Positions 41,620-55,351 of a stretch of DNA of 64,000 nt are shown one piece after another. The position numbers and the translations under genes were made by a program. Source of the DNA: Sialis fuliginosa. Its lineage: Eukaryota; Arthropoda; Insecta; Megaloptera; Sialidae. The notes under the pieces are model-generated. The model did not search any database and was not told where the DNA came from. It saw only the letters and a list, made by a program, of their open reading frames with translations. The stretch is from NCBI GenBank assembly GCA_961205875.1, contig OY540814.1:11266993-11330992 (forward strand), read 5' to 3'. Within the stretch, counting starts at the first letter, position 1. Every line of letters begins with the position of its first letter.

Positions 41620-42201
41620 TAGTGACGCCAGAATCAATTTCTTCTGGGGGGGCAGTATGAACCTCAAAAATTAAGCTGACCTAATTATACTTAGCGTTCT
41701 TAAAATTCAAAATTGACTTCAATTTTCTTAAGCTTGATTAATATTGTATTATTTGTTTAAAAAAATATAAATATGGTGGAACCTCGTTAGTACGTTTTTA
41801 AAGGAACTGGAAGAACCACGTACTAACGAGAAAAACGTAGGTACTAACGAAATATTTTAACATGGGGTCTTATGGAAGAATGCCGGGACCTAAAAAAATT
41901 TAAAAAAACCTACTAAAGCAAAACGTACTAACGAGGTTTCACTGTACTCACTTTTTATTTTTATTTTGTATCTGACTCATGGTTAAATTTTATAATTTGT
42001 TTGTGAGCTTTAACATCAGTTTACTAAAATTAAAGAATTTTTAAGAGTAAAAAAATTACAGAAAACAGATTTTTATATTTGCATGTCGATTCAAACCCGC
42101 CCTGAAAAAACCAGGATCAATTTTGGGGGGGAAGTAGTCATTGCCCCCCACATAAAATTTTCGGGGATAACTGCCCCCCTCCCCCGGCTCCAGCGCCACT
42201 G
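41620..42201. mobile_element. Composite hAT-like MITE, copy B (full length)
   Basis: Left end TAGTGACGCCAG, right end inverse CAGTGGCGCTGG. The whole length matches copy A (1-574) inverted, including the pogo-like insert at 41774-41944. No clear 8-bp duplication. Confidence 0.7.
41774..41944. mobile_element. Pogo-like MITE nested in copy B
   Basis: ggtggaacctcgttagtacg at the left and the inverse of CAGTGAAACCTCGTTAGTAC at the right. TA flanks both sides. Confidence 0.75.
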
Positions 42202-42587
42202 ACCCTACTGCTTGGGAAGTAATGTTAGTTTATTATTTTTATAGAAAAATTGTAATGTAAACAAAGCTATTTTTAAGTACGTATTTGCATGCTTTTATTT
42301 GACCATAAAAATGTAACATTGTGCAAATGATCGTTCAGTTTGTTTATTATTTTACAGCAACCTCTTTTCTTCATTTCAACGATTACCCTTTAAAATTGAT
42401 ATCTAATGTCTCAAACCAACCTTGATTGAAATGTTTAATAAAACAATTCAATTTCAAAAACCTGCTATTTATATATTATTTACTTTGTTAGAGGATAAAA
42501 AAGATATGTCTCGATTACATTTCTATAGTATTCAATTTATGTCTTAATTCGACCCTGGTTTTTATAGACTTCAATTCGATTAATGGA

Positions 42588-42737
42588 TAGGGTGACCAGG
42601 TCTCCGGTTTTGACCCGGAGTCTCAGTGCAGCTTATGGTAACAAATTTTATGAAAAAAAAGATAAGATAAAATAAAATAAAAAAGGAGTCTTCATTTACA
42701 TCTCAGGGTTTACCAAAACTAAAATCTGGTCACCCTA
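42588..42737. mobile_element. hAT-type MITE with exact 8-bp duplication
   Basis: Ends TAGGGTGACCAGGTCTCCGG and inverse TAGGGTGACCAGATTTTAG. TTAATGGA at 42580-42587 and 42738-42745. 150 bp. Confidence 0.92.
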
Positions 42738-43129
42738 TTAATGGATAAGATAAGCGTCTGATAAGGCATAACCGGAATAAAACCGAAATTAAATGTTTAC
42801 TTTTCGGTTATATTATTAATCTTTAATAAAGAATTCTAATCATTTCTAAATGAATAAAACAGAATTTTTATACGAAGTAAAAATGAATTATGTCTACCAT
42901 TGTTTTAAATTCTATTTCCATCTCCATTTTAGTAGATATCTAACTTTTGAAACGCTTAAAATATATGTACTCGCATTTAAATTATCATAATTTAACCATA
43001 AAATTATGTATATAATGGTTTGTTATGTTAATTGCCAAAAACACAATGAAGTTTAAAAATAAAAGCGAATGAAGTGAGGTTAACGTTTGCCCATGGATTG
43101 TCCTCAGATCAGCTGTTGGTAGATTGTCG

Positions 43130-43165
43130 TGACGTCACCAGTGGAAGTAGACGTTCAGTTCAGTG
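43130..43165 (+). promoter_or_regulatory. Candidate promoter of the PPP1R14 gene: CRE and initiator
   Basis: A palindromic cAMP-response element TGACGTCA (43130-43137) stands about 25 bp before two overlapping arthropod initiators, TTCAGTT and TTCAGTG (43154-43165). The stretch is GC-richer than its flanks. A first non-coding exon could run to the donor GTGAGT at 43329. There is no TATA box at the usual distance. Inferred only. Confidence 0.4.
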
Positions 43166-44152
43166 TATTGTGCCGGGTTTATTTATCATTACATTGTGTA
43201 TACACGCATGCTTTATACAGAGTACACTGTGTTGAAGTCGAGCTAGGATATAATAAACTTAATATGTTCGCCTATCTAAATTACCTCAAGTGGAGTTATT
43301 GAAAGTTATCAAAAACAATTTATAATTAGTGAGTGGGCGGTGTCTACACAAAAAAATAGGTACAGTGTCTTATTTCTTTGATTAATGAATGTTGTGTTTG
43401 GACTGAAGATATAGTTGCTTTTCAATAACACGTATGTTCGATATAAGTGTTTGTTATAAAAATCATGCACGAATTAATTTCTCCAAAATGGTGTATTCTT
43501 AACATCGAACTGTATTTTTAACCACGTCTGTGTGTTTATGCGCTTGCGTATCAATTTAATAACGTTGATTATAATGCTACAACATTAAAATTGCTTTACA
43601 CATAACATTTTTATCGCGATGCCGTATTAAAATACCTCGTGTTATCTTATTATTAGTATGAATGTTTCACGAATATTATTGTGACAGAAAAAATATCGTG
43701 TCTGCGGAATTTTGGCGAATTGGTATTGGTATGAAAGCGCCATTATATCTTTTTTAACGATTTGGGTGCTGAAAAAATGTTTTGCATGTTAAAAGGAAGT
43801 GATTAAAGACAAAGAAAAATTGTTAATGTTTATGTCTGTCAAACGTCAATCAACTGTGAAAAAATCATGGTAACTATTGCTCTCTAATGGCAGATAAGTG
43901 AACTAATGAGTTGTAACGAAATTCGAATTTAATTAATTTCTTGCATTATTTATTACATAGGTACCTATTCTTTTTTATTTATAAATTTTGTATCTTCTTT
44001 TGTAAATAATCAATATAACTATGTTGAAAACGTTTATATGTTTTAAATAAATAACAAATTTCTTACAAGGGATATAAGGAGTGCCAATAAATAAATACCT
44101 TTAAAATGTTTCTGCAAAGAAATTTTTGTGACTCATATCCTGACTGTTACAG

Positions 44153-47100
44153 GTTTTAATGGACTTTTAGTCAACAATTTTATATAAATATTGAAATGGA
44201 ACACATATCAATACAAACTTGGTTCAAGTAATTCTTTCATTATTGCTGTGATTATTTTTTACTGGATTTTATACTAATGCATGCTATATTAGCAGACATG
44301 CGGCAAAATGTAAGTATATTGTGAATTGTCATCTATGTTGGCCCTGTGAAAGTAAAAACTTTATAGTTATTATAGATATTTAAGGTATATAATATAAAAG
44401 TTAAACATATACAGTGGAACCTCGTTAGTACATTTTTCACTATAGTACGTTTTTTTTTTAGGTCCCGGCATTATTTCATAAGACCCCGTGTTAAAATATT
44501 TCGTTATTACTATTTTTTCATTAGATCATGTTTTCCCCTTCAGTCCCTTCAAAAACATACTAACGAGGTTCCACTCTATTATTCTATAGAAGAGTCGTTT
44601 TGCAAGAATACCCAATTGTATCTCGAGATACATTTAAAAATACCCTTTTAAAATTGTTAGGAGTTTATAAGAGTTGAATGTTATTAATAGAATAAGAATC
44701 ACTTGATCCACTGGTATTGATATGATTATAAATACTATACTCGATATCGATGGACTAATTCTAATAGGTCGTGATTGTAATAAATTTTAAAAAAATTGTT
44801 AGGTAATATATTTTTTTAATAATCTAATTAAGTTATTTTTTTGGAAGAGAGAGTTTAAGAATCTATTATCCAAAGTTATAAATTTAACTCTGTTTAGCTA
44901 TTTCAATTGGAATTTTCATATATTTAAGTATAAAAATTATAGATTTAATTCTAAAATAACTGCACTTTTTTTAAACATTTTTTATAATATAGAAAAAAAC
45001 GCTGCGTTCATCACAATCACCAATGGAGTGTGGGTTTGCCGCGTCGCATGGAAGCTCAGCGGCAACTAATGGAAATGAGGCAGGAGGGCTTGTCACAGGC
45101 GGTAACCACAAACCGCGGAGAGGCGAACGCAGTCCTGCCAAAGGCAGCCTACATGTAGCATTTACAGAAAAGGGTGAGGTCAAGGAACGACGCGAGAAGT
45201 TTCTCACAGCTAAATATGGGAGTCATCAGATGAGCTTAATACGTAAAAGACTCGCGGTTGAGATGTGGCTCTACGATGAACTCCAGAAACTTTATGAACC
45301 ACAAGTAAGTTAATGTTTCAAACTTTGTAAAAATCGAGCAATTAGAGGGATAGGTCATAAAGGACAAGAAACCCAACATTTCCATAGAATTATAAGAAAA
45401 TTGATGCAGATAAATTTTTAATTCACTGTCATTGCGTCACTAGGCAAATATGACACAAATTTTGAATGACTATATGCAAAAATAGACACTCTAAATAATT
45501 GTAATAAAAAATGAGTGTGACTGTGTCGGGATGCACAGTCGAGGGATTGACGTGAATACATAGCAGTGGTGTTAAATAAAACTCAAACTAGTATAATATA
45601 GTTATTTCTTATGATTTGTACCAACATAAAAACAATTAATTAATATTTATAAACAAAATTGTGGAAATACGAAATTTACTTTTTATTTAATTTAAAAAAC
45701 TTTAATCAAAAAATTAAAAACGTTAGGTCGTACAGAATACATTCTAATATACTGTTATTTTTTTATTTTTTTTTCAATTCAATTTATTAATATTTACAAA
45801 CGCAATCGTGAACATACAAAATTTAATTTTTTGTTGTTTTTTTATAATATTTAAATTTATCATTCATTAAAACTGGTGAAATATTTTAATTTTTACTTGT
45901 ACTTGGTAGATCTAATCGAGATCTATAATTTGAGACCAAAACCTGCGTTGTAGCAGCTCTGAGTGTCAATTAGCGCAAAATTGATCTCAGCGCGTTACAT
46001 TAAGTTTCTGGCCTGAAACTCTAGACATTATTCATGTAAGAAAAACTTCATTTTGTTACAGACAGAAGGCACCAAAAATAGCGAAGTTGAAGTGGATATC
46101 GATGAACTTTTAGACATGGACAACGATGATCAACGCCGCCGACATTTACAAGTAAATAACAATTGCCTAATTAATTAATACTTTATCAACCAACCAAATT
46201 TAATTGTGCCATTTTATGTTTACATAGCAGATTTTTTAAAGTTAAACAGTCAGATACAAATAAAATGTATGAATATCCATCATACTGCACTTTCTAAAAT
46301 ATATTTTAACTTTTATTAATTACTTTACTTTGGTGTTTCTCAACTTTTTTTTGGTTTGTGTCTATTTAAAACAAAATAACTAATGATACCCATTTCCAAT
46401 AATTTTTATTATAAAGAAGTCTCCTAAAAACAAAGACAATTGTCTTTGATATTATTTTATTGTATTTATAAAAAGTAAAAGAACTATGTATGTAATGGTT
46501 GAAAATATTGAATACTTTTGAGTACTTGAAATATTAATAAGATTTTATTTTCAGGACTTGCTCATTAATGCCAATAAATCGAGTGATGTTAAAGTAAGTT
46601 TAATATTTATAAATCAATAATTTCTTGAAAGTTACAATCAGTTGAAGTTTCATAAACATTCAATGATTATTTTTATTGAACTAACAAGGGGCGGCTGGCA
46701 GAGGGTCATAAGGTTACGGGTAGAGACTCCGCGTGGTTATAGTTGAGACAGATACTAATTAATCCTCGCTAGGTGAAAGTGCCAGTTCGTCCCCGTTTCT
46801 GATAAATAGCGTGTAAAAATTAAATTTTTTTACCACTATGTAAGTCATAAACTGCATCATTCAAACAACGTTAGTATGGGCAAGCGGTGAATGCTCCGGA
46901 TTCTCACCCAGGCATCCCAGGTTCAAAACCTGAAGAACTTCTTATTTTTTTTTATTTTTATTTTTTGTAATTTTTAATTTTTTGTTACAATCGAACACGT
47001 GACCGACAGTTTTACCATTGATGTAATTTTTTTTTGAAGAAAGTAACGTGTAGGAAGTTTTTAAAAAATAAAACAAAAGCACCCAGGGATATAAAATTAT

Positions 47101-47904
47101 GTAAGTGTAATAATCTGCTTTATTAAAAAATTATGTATATTTTATACAAAACTAATGTTATAATTAGATCATTTAAAATAACTTGTGATTATTGCAAATA
47201 TATCTAATTGTAACGTGATTGTAACTACATTGAGTTTTGTACAAAATATACATAATACACTACTAAATTTTTCAAAACAAATTGAATATTTTATTCAAAC
47301 CTTTTGACATTTTTTCAAACAACAAAGCAGATTATTGCACTTACATAATTTTATATCCCCGAGTACTTTTGTTTTATTTTTAAAAAACTTCCTACACGTT
47401 ACTTTCTTTAAAAAAAAAACTACATCAATGGTAAAATTGTCGGCCGTGTGTTCGATTGTAACAAAAAATAAAAAAAAAGTAAGAAGTTCTTCGGGTTTTG
47501 AACCCGGGATGCCTGGGTGAGAATCCGGAGCATTCACCGCTTGCCCATACGAACGTTGTTTGAATGATGCAGTTTATGACTTATATAGTGGTAAATTTTT
47601 TTTAATTTCTACACGCGATATAACGGAAACGGGGACAAACTGGCACCTATACCTAGTGGGGATTAATTAGTACCTGTCTCAACTATAACCACGCAGTCTC
47701 TACCCGTAACCCTATGACCCTCTGCCAACCGCCCCTTCTAAGTCACAACAATAACTGTTATGTCTAGAAAAATAAATTATGCATCTTACGTTATATAAAT
47801 AATAAAATATCTTATTGTATTAATTATTGAAATGCATTCTAATACGTTTTGTTTTCTTCCAGAAATTTATAAATGATCTCTTAACCAAAGCAAAAACGCT
47901 TTAA
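44153..47904 (+). CDS. PPP1R14: Protein phosphatase 1 inhibitor, PPP1R14 (CPI-17/PHI-1) family
   Basis: Coding exons: 44277-44309 (possible first coding exon, acceptor near 44152), 44993-45304, 46062-46151, 46555-46593, 47863-47904; all junctions are phase 0. The protein is 171 residues from ATG 44277, or 150 from ATG 45023, whose context is also good. Residues 12-62 are low-complexity. Residues 79-115 hold EKFLTAKYG, then IRKRLAVEMWLYDELQKLYE, the PHIN domain core; exons 3-5 add EVEVDIDELLDMD and FINDLLTKAK. Thr83 lies where CPI-17 has its activating phospho-Thr38, just before (A/V)-K-Y. Family members, once phosphorylated there, block PP1/myosin phosphatase in the cytoplasm. Length and exon pattern fit the family; the exact paralogue is not resolved. 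The last intron holds the 46686-47737 inverted repeat. Confidence 0.9.
44412..44576. mobile_element. Pogo-like MITE, solo copy in PPP1R14 intron
   Basis: Left end CAGTGGAACCTCGTTAGTAC; the right end is its inverse with the last base changed. TA at 44410-44411 and 44577-44578. 165 bp, the best preserved member of its family here. Confidence 0.88.
46874..46936 (+). ncRNA. tRNA-Glu(CTC)-like Pol III module, left arm
   Basis: A box TGGGCAAGCGG (46877-46887) and B box GGTTCAAAACC (46920-46930) have tRNA spacing. The middle ttctcac-ccagg resembles the anticodon loop and 3' anticodon stem of eukaryotic tRNA-Glu with anticodon CTC. There is no acceptor stem, so it is a SINE-head-like derivative, not a working tRNA. 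Confidence 0.6.
47491..47550 (-). ncRNA. tRNA-Glu(CTC)-like Pol III module, right arm
   Basis: Inverse copy of the left module: A box complement at 47537-47547, B box complement at 47493-47505 (GGGTTCAAAACCC, with a better T stem than the left copy). It points towards the left module. Confidence 0.6.
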
Positions 47905-49037
47905 CAATAATTGTGATTGTGCCACTGAAATTTGATACCAATGACTTTAGTTTATGCTTATCTCTACTACAGTGATCAAGGATTTTTGTGAAGTATTTAT
48001 AGTACTTGTAGAAATATCTATGTTTAAGTATATTTGTTTTACACTACCGACAAAGAATATTTAAAGTAATGTTCTAATTATATATTATTAATATTATGAA
48101 AATATCATTTAACGATATTTACATTTTATACTTTATTTGTTGTAATAAATGGCTTATCGATTTTTCATTCATTAAATTTAGAAGTTAATGTGTATTTTTG
48201 TTTTATTTATTTTACCTGAATATTTAGCAAGTGATTTTTTTAACAAAAGGTATGTATAAATAAATCCTTATGCAAAATGTGTCAGGTTGCAGAAATCAAT
48301 AATTTACACTGACTTAAATATGTGGTTTTAAAACTTTTTTGGCTGATAGCACTCTTAATATAAAATTTCTAAATTTATGTTAACTGAAATTTGAGGTAAC
48401 TTTTTGTTTTGTTCTAAATTAGTTTTTTAAATAAAGAATCAAAATTAAAACAACGTACTGTTTGAGAAATGATTAAAATTAATGCTATCACACTTAATGG
48501 CGATGGCAGCAAGTAAAATATCAGGCAATAAGTAAAATACAAGCATAAATGGGAATTAAGATTGTCTGAATAATTGAAGTTCCACTGTAATTACAAAAAA
48601 ATTGTTTTTGGACTAATCATTAGTCACGAGTCACAATTAGTAGTCAATCTGTTCAGTTTTATATATCATTCTATTTACCCTAAAAAGATATTTTGAGAAA
48701 ACTGTTTAAAGTTCAGCGTCCAAATATTACACATGATCCAAGTTGTTTAACTGTTTATAACTCGACGGTTTTACAAATTTTGGCATGAATTTTTATACGC
48801 ATATTCTCAAGACCTTAAACTATAAGATTAAATAAAAAATAAGACTTCCCCTTAACACACAAATTAATGATTTTGCATTCAATTAGTGTTTTTTTTAAAA
48901 ACAGATTGTAATTTTACATACCTATCAATCTTTCTTGCAGCCATCTACTATATAGATAACATGATTTAGTTTTCACAGAAGGTAAGTGTATATACAAGGA
49001 GGATAAATAATACAACAGTATGTTTTGATGATTCCTA
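47905..49037. other. 3' UTR of PPP1R14 and convergent intergenic space
   Basis: AATAAA at 48144-48149 is the likely poly(A) signal of PPP1R14, 240 nt after its stop. The rest is AT-rich with no repeat recognised. Confidence 0.5.
48144..48149 (+). terminator. Poly(A) signal of the PPP1R14 gene
   Basis: AATAAA in a TGTAATAAATGG context, followed by T-rich sequence. Confidence 0.55.
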
Positions 49038-49043
49038 TTTATT
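49038..49043 (-). terminator. Poly(A) signal of RpS15A
   Basis: AATAAA on the minus strand, 31 nt past the stop codon. Short 3' UTRs are usual in ribosomal protein genes. Confidence 0.6.
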
Positions 49044-49073
49044 TAAGAACCATTTTATAATTTTAATACAAAA

Positions 49074-50502
<1,429 letters not shown>

Positions 50503-53500
50503 ATGGAGGCTGATCAGCAACCAAAAATTAGCCCTATTAGGGCGTTTCAAGGTATTTTACTTGATATCAGACTTCTATTTTGTATTATTTTAGATTACTT
50601 CATTGTGTAGTTGAAAACATATTCTTGTAGCACATATCATTTGGTATAAGTTAATAAATATTACATTTTATTATTTCACTTTCTAAAGTTTTAATACATG
50701 TATTTCATACTAAAGAAAGTTTTGTTTCTGTGTTTATAATTCACAATTAATTCACACAAATTAAAATTCAATGAATCAGAACATTATTAAGCAGAAATTG
50801 TATTACCTTTTTAGTACATATTACATGATTCATGTATTTAAACAATGAACTAAATTGAATTGAAAATTAATATACCGACACATTGTACATTTCTTATTGA
50901 ACTATAAAGCAAATTTATTTAACTAGAAGAATAAAATTGAATTGATTTATTTACGTACCTAGAAATGAAAAAATATTTTTGTTATAACTAAACCATATTT
51001 CTTTTTAAAATGTATTTTACAGTTGCCCATGGGTTAAATGACAACGATGAACCATATCCTAGTTTATCCGATGTTCATGATTATGAACCAAATTTGGAAT
51101 TTGATGATACAGAACTACATCACCCTCCTGATGCTAATACAGGTAAATCATAACTTTATTTTCGTAAAAGTACCAAATAAAATATTGATATTTTAAATAA
51201 TATTAAAAATTACTGTCAATCTTTATGAAAGTGCTTCTTGTCTATTATTTTCAGTTAATCTAATCAATGAAATAGAATCAAGTGGAATGGATTCCCCTGT
51301 ATCAGATTTCACCGAAGAAAATTTCGAGGAACAATTAGGCGAAGGGATGTTACTTGGAAGTGGTCCAGAAAGTATAAGTGTATCTTATCCTGCTCTTGGT
51401 GATACACCAATATGTCTCTCCGATATCCATAGACATCAAATTGTTGATGTAATCGGAGATGATAAACTGGGTCGTAAGATTATTACTGTGTATGCATGCC
51501 GGTTACCCGATAGTAAATTAATAGATCACGGAAGACTATTGCAGTAAGTTTTATTATGATTTGTATTTTAACAAAATTAAATACATTTTTTCTATAAGTA
51601 GCTTCAAACTTTTATATGCCTTTCTTAAATTATGTTGATTTTGTTTCAGTTATTTGAAGTTGACTTTAGATCAATATGTGGAACAAGATTACAGTCTTGT
51701 TTATTTTCACCATGGGTTGACTTCAAGAAACAAACCAGCATTGTCTTGGCTCTGGCAAGCGTACCGTGCTTTTGATAGAAAGTATAAAAAAAATCTTAAG
51801 GCCCTATTTCTTGTGCATCCGACAAGTTTTATCCGCATTGTTTCACAAATATTTCGGCCTGCGATCAGTGCCAAATTTGGAAGGAAGATAGTTTATATAA
51901 ATTTTTTACATGAATTGCAAGAACATATCACGCTTGACAAACACTGCATACCACAAGCTATTCTACAGTAAGTTGTTTTTATTCTAATTTAATATGTACA
52001 TGTTACTAGCAGTTCCCTGAGGCTTTACCTACTTGTATTTTAGTTGGTGAATGTACACAATCTTGTTTGATGCCCTCCCCCTCCTCTCATCAATGCTTGT
52101 CAATGCATCTATTCAAACATGCATAAAAGTTTTTTTTTTTTAATTTCAATATGAATGTATTTTTAGTCACGATGAACAGTTACTTCAACGATTGAGAACA
52201 CCAATAAATTCAACACCATCTAATGTAGCAGCAGCACCATCTTCAAATACACAACAGTTTGGTGTTTCGTTACAGTTTATTTCCGATAACAACAATGGTG
52301 ATATAATTCCACCGATTGTTAGACATTGTGTGGAATACCTTGATCATCCTGATGGTAAAATTTCTTCCATACCGTATTATGATGGCTTTGATTATATAGA
52401 TAATAATATTGTGATTTTTTTTGTTTAGTTTTGGAAACGGAAGGATTGTTTAGGCGTTCAGCAAATGCTGCTACTGTGCGTGAAATGAAGATGAGAGTAA
52501 ATCGAGGTGAAGTGATTCCACTGAATGATCCGCATGTTGCAGCTGTACTTCTTAAAACATTCCTTAGAGAACTTCCCGAACCGCTACTTACTTATGACTT
52601 GTATGAAGAAATTATTCAGTTTTCATGTATGTTGTTTTATGTATTTGATCTAAATGGACTGTTCAGAATATATGCTGATTGTTTAATATTTTATTATAGC
52701 TTGGTTAAAGGATGAAAGACAGAGACAAGTTTCGATATTAATATTAGAAAAGTTACCTGTACCCAATTATAAATTATTGAAATATTTGATGCAGTTCTTA
52801 TTTAAGGTCAGTAAATATTTTAGTTTTTACTATGAAAAATTGATAGGTACTTGTCTGTTATATCCCTGGCATTTGTAGATGTGCAAGTCTCATGTATCAT
52901 GTATTATAAGTAGAGACCGAATTATATGCAACATAAAATCGCTAATATATGCATGCAAATATGCACAAAAAATGGTCCAAATATACAGTAAAACAGCCAA
53001 AATATGCAGTTATATTAGGGTTGTCAGACGTCCCGATTAATCGGGATTGTCACCGTTTTTAGTCTCATGTCCCGGTGTCCCGAAAGAACCTTTAGGGACG
53101 CCCAAAAGTCCTGTTTTTCAAATTTTGCATCTATGGTTTGTTTATTCAATTGTTGAATTCAAATTTGACAGTTAATATCATTTTTGACTTACAATCAGTC
53201 CATCCATGTCAATAATCGATTCATTGAAATTTTTCTAATAAACACACTATAACTTCAGCGATTTTCAACGAGTTGGTGAGATATTGGTTGTTATTAAAAT
53301 TATAATTAATAAATGATTAGTATTAAAATTTATAAATTTTATTTTATTATTTAATAGAAATTAAAAATAAAATGGTTGAATATAGTTGATTTTTTTCGGG
53401 GGGGCGGGGGGGGGGGGAGGTCCCGATTTGACTCACAAGAAATTTGACAACCCTAAGTTATATGCAACTTTTTTTCTGTAAAACACATAATTAAAAACAT

Positions 53501-55351
53501 ATTTAAGCATATTAACTACAAAAGAAAAACACTACATCGAACACAATTCCCTTGTAATTAATGTACTAAACAGTCTATAAAACATCATATTACAGATGTA
53601 ATTTTGTAACAAGTGACAACAACAAAAATTTCATGTCACGAATTTTAATAAAATTGAATGTTGTTACATTTGATATAAAAATAATGCCTCATTAACAATT
53701 TTACAAAACTGCATAATCTGGAATTTATAGCAGATTTTAAAAAAGTGATTATTTCAAATATATCTATTTTAAAAATAACCTGTTATTTTAAAATATAGAC
53801 GAAAATAACAGCTTGTGATGCAACCATCAAATTTCAGACGATAAATATAAATATGTATATAAAACCAATCACCTGACAATTGCTGCCAACTGTGTCACTA
53901 TATCTATATGCTTAGTAATTATATGGTATTTTTTGTTTCTAGATGTATATAGTAACGTGCAGTTTTTTCGATTTAATTTGTAGTATTTTTATATTTTTTG
54001 TTGTGTATTTATTTTGTTTATGGACATTTATCTACTAAAATTGTAAGAAATATACAAAAACAACAGAAAATGGTCAAAATATGCAAAAAGTTTTAAATAT
54101 ACCGAAATATGCAAATGCGTAAGCAAATATGCATATTTCGAAAATAATAACTGAATATACATACAATAATAATTATTTTAAAATATTGAAATTAATAATA
54201 CACATTTTACATACATTGGCGCTGATCAAATCATACACTACATGACACTTGCCATCTGCAAATGCTAGGGATATAATAGACAAGTACCATGATACAATTA
54301 ATACAGATATGGCATTCTCGAGTTTCATCTTGGTATTGTTTTGAGCATGTCGTCATGTGAGTTTTTATATGTTAACATTGGTTTATATATGGTAACACGT
54401 TTATATGAGTACAGTAGGCTGACCATTTTTTTGAGAAGGCAATGCGAGACTGTTTTTTCGGGGGGGGGGGGCACAGTAACAATGAAAGACCTTTTTTAAA
54501 TTATACTTATATTTTATTTATAGTTCACGATTGTCATTTTCGTTATTTTTAAATTTGCTACCATAGATGACGTATAATTTTTAAATAAAATTTGCAATAA
54601 TCACTTTTTTTTAATTTGCTATGTTAATTTTATATGAATTTTATTATATTACCTACATTTACTGAATTATTAGATTTTTTTAAATTGTACCTATTTCAAT
54701 TTTATTAAAATTCGCGACATCAAATTGATTACATTGAACAGTAGTAAAAATGTAAGAAAACTGGACAAGTATTCAAAATGCAGGATATTTTGCGGGACAT
54801 TAATGATGCGGGACAATGGGTCAACATGCGGGACGAATGGTCACCCTAGAGTACAGTATTATACAGGTTTTATTACGGTTTTATAAACATAAAATAATTA
54901 GACTACTATCATTCATTTGGGTTTTTATTTTGTGACGTCACGTGAGACCTACATCGAACAGAGTGAAGTTAGTTGATATGTGCAATGCCATATCTTCTTA
55001 TAATTGTATCATGGACAAGTACCAGTTTATATTTTGATTTTAACATCATACTATCGCATGCATAAGTAACAGTACAATTCTAGGTTCAATTTCACTTGGT
55101 AACAGTTGGTTATCTTTATTTGAAATGATTTAAACATTATAATAAACAGATAGAAGGAGAGTAATCGATGACATTTTTAGGTTATGGATCGAAGTGATTT
55201 AAATAAAATGACATCTTACAATCTAGCAGTTGTTTTTGGTCCTAACTTGATATGGCCTGAAACAGAACAAATGTCTTTAATATCAATGGGACCAATAAAT
55301 GCGTTTACAAATTTCTTGTTACAACATCAAGATGCAATATTCATCGTTTAG
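50503..55351 (+). CDS. ARHGAP1: p50RhoGAP-type Rho GTPase-activating protein (Sec14/BCH + RhoGAP)
   Basis: Eight exons: 50503-50551, 51023-51142, 51255-51543, 51650-51967, 52167-52354, 52429-52626, 52700-52806, 55181-55351; all phases agree and give 479 residues plus TAG. Residues about 120-262 form the Sec14-like BCH/CRAL-TRIO domain ([13 protein letters not shown], then [11 protein letters not shown] and [12 protein letters not shown]). Residues about 290-479 form the RhoGAP domain: EGLFRRSA with arginine finger Arg330, [17 protein letters not shown] with Lys364, and [11 protein letters not shown] with Asn437, all present. The fold speeds GTP hydrolysis by Cdc42/Rho; the Sec14 part binds lipids, small GTPases or partners on endosomes (family knowledge). 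Length matches fly RhoGAP68F and is near human p50RhoGAP. Residues 1-110 are acidic and disordered. Intron 7 is 2.4 kb and full of nested transposons; all other introns are short. Confidence 0.96.
52846..54288. mobile_element. TIR element in RhoGAP intron 7, hosting a hAT MITE
   Basis: Ends GGTACTTGTCTGTTATATCC and inverse GGTACTTGTCTATTATATCC, with inverted similarity for about 50 bp. The interior carries many atatgcaaat / atgcata motifs near both ends (52920-53010, 54075-54140). Class uncertain. It is interrupted by the element at 53016-53455. Confidence 0.7.
53016..53455. mobile_element. hAT-type MITE with exact 8-bp duplication, nested
   Basis: Ends TAGGGTTGTCAGACGTCCCG and inverse TAGGGTTGTCAAATTTC. 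AGTTATAT at 53008-53015 and 53456-53463. It contains a G-rich run (53398-53417). 440 bp. Confidence 0.92.
54415..54848. mobile_element. hAT-type MITE with exact 8-bp duplication
   Basis: Ends TAGGCTGACCATTTTTT and inverse TAGGGTGACCATTCG. GAGTACAG at 54407-54414 and 54849-54856. The right end repeats gcgggac three times (54793-54834). Run of 12 G at 54460-54471. 434 bp. Confidence 0.92.

Larger units (their letters stand above)
46686..47737. mobile_element. Giant inverted repeat with two tRNA-Glu-like modules
   Basis: Arms of about 430-490 nt, 46686-47180 and 47205-47737, are inverse copies with few differences. Outer ends AAGGGGCGGCTGGCAGAGGG and inverse AAGGGGCGGTTGGCAGAGGG. Candidate imperfect flanks CTAAC / CTAAG. 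Each arm contains a tRNA-like block pointing to the centre. It lies wholly within the last intron of PPP1R14. Confidence 0.85.

Noticed and set aside
46874-46936. A functional tRNA-Glu gene
   Set aside because: The acceptor stem is missing, the D arm is altered, and the block is embedded in transposon arms; only the A/B boxes and anticodon region resemble tRNA.
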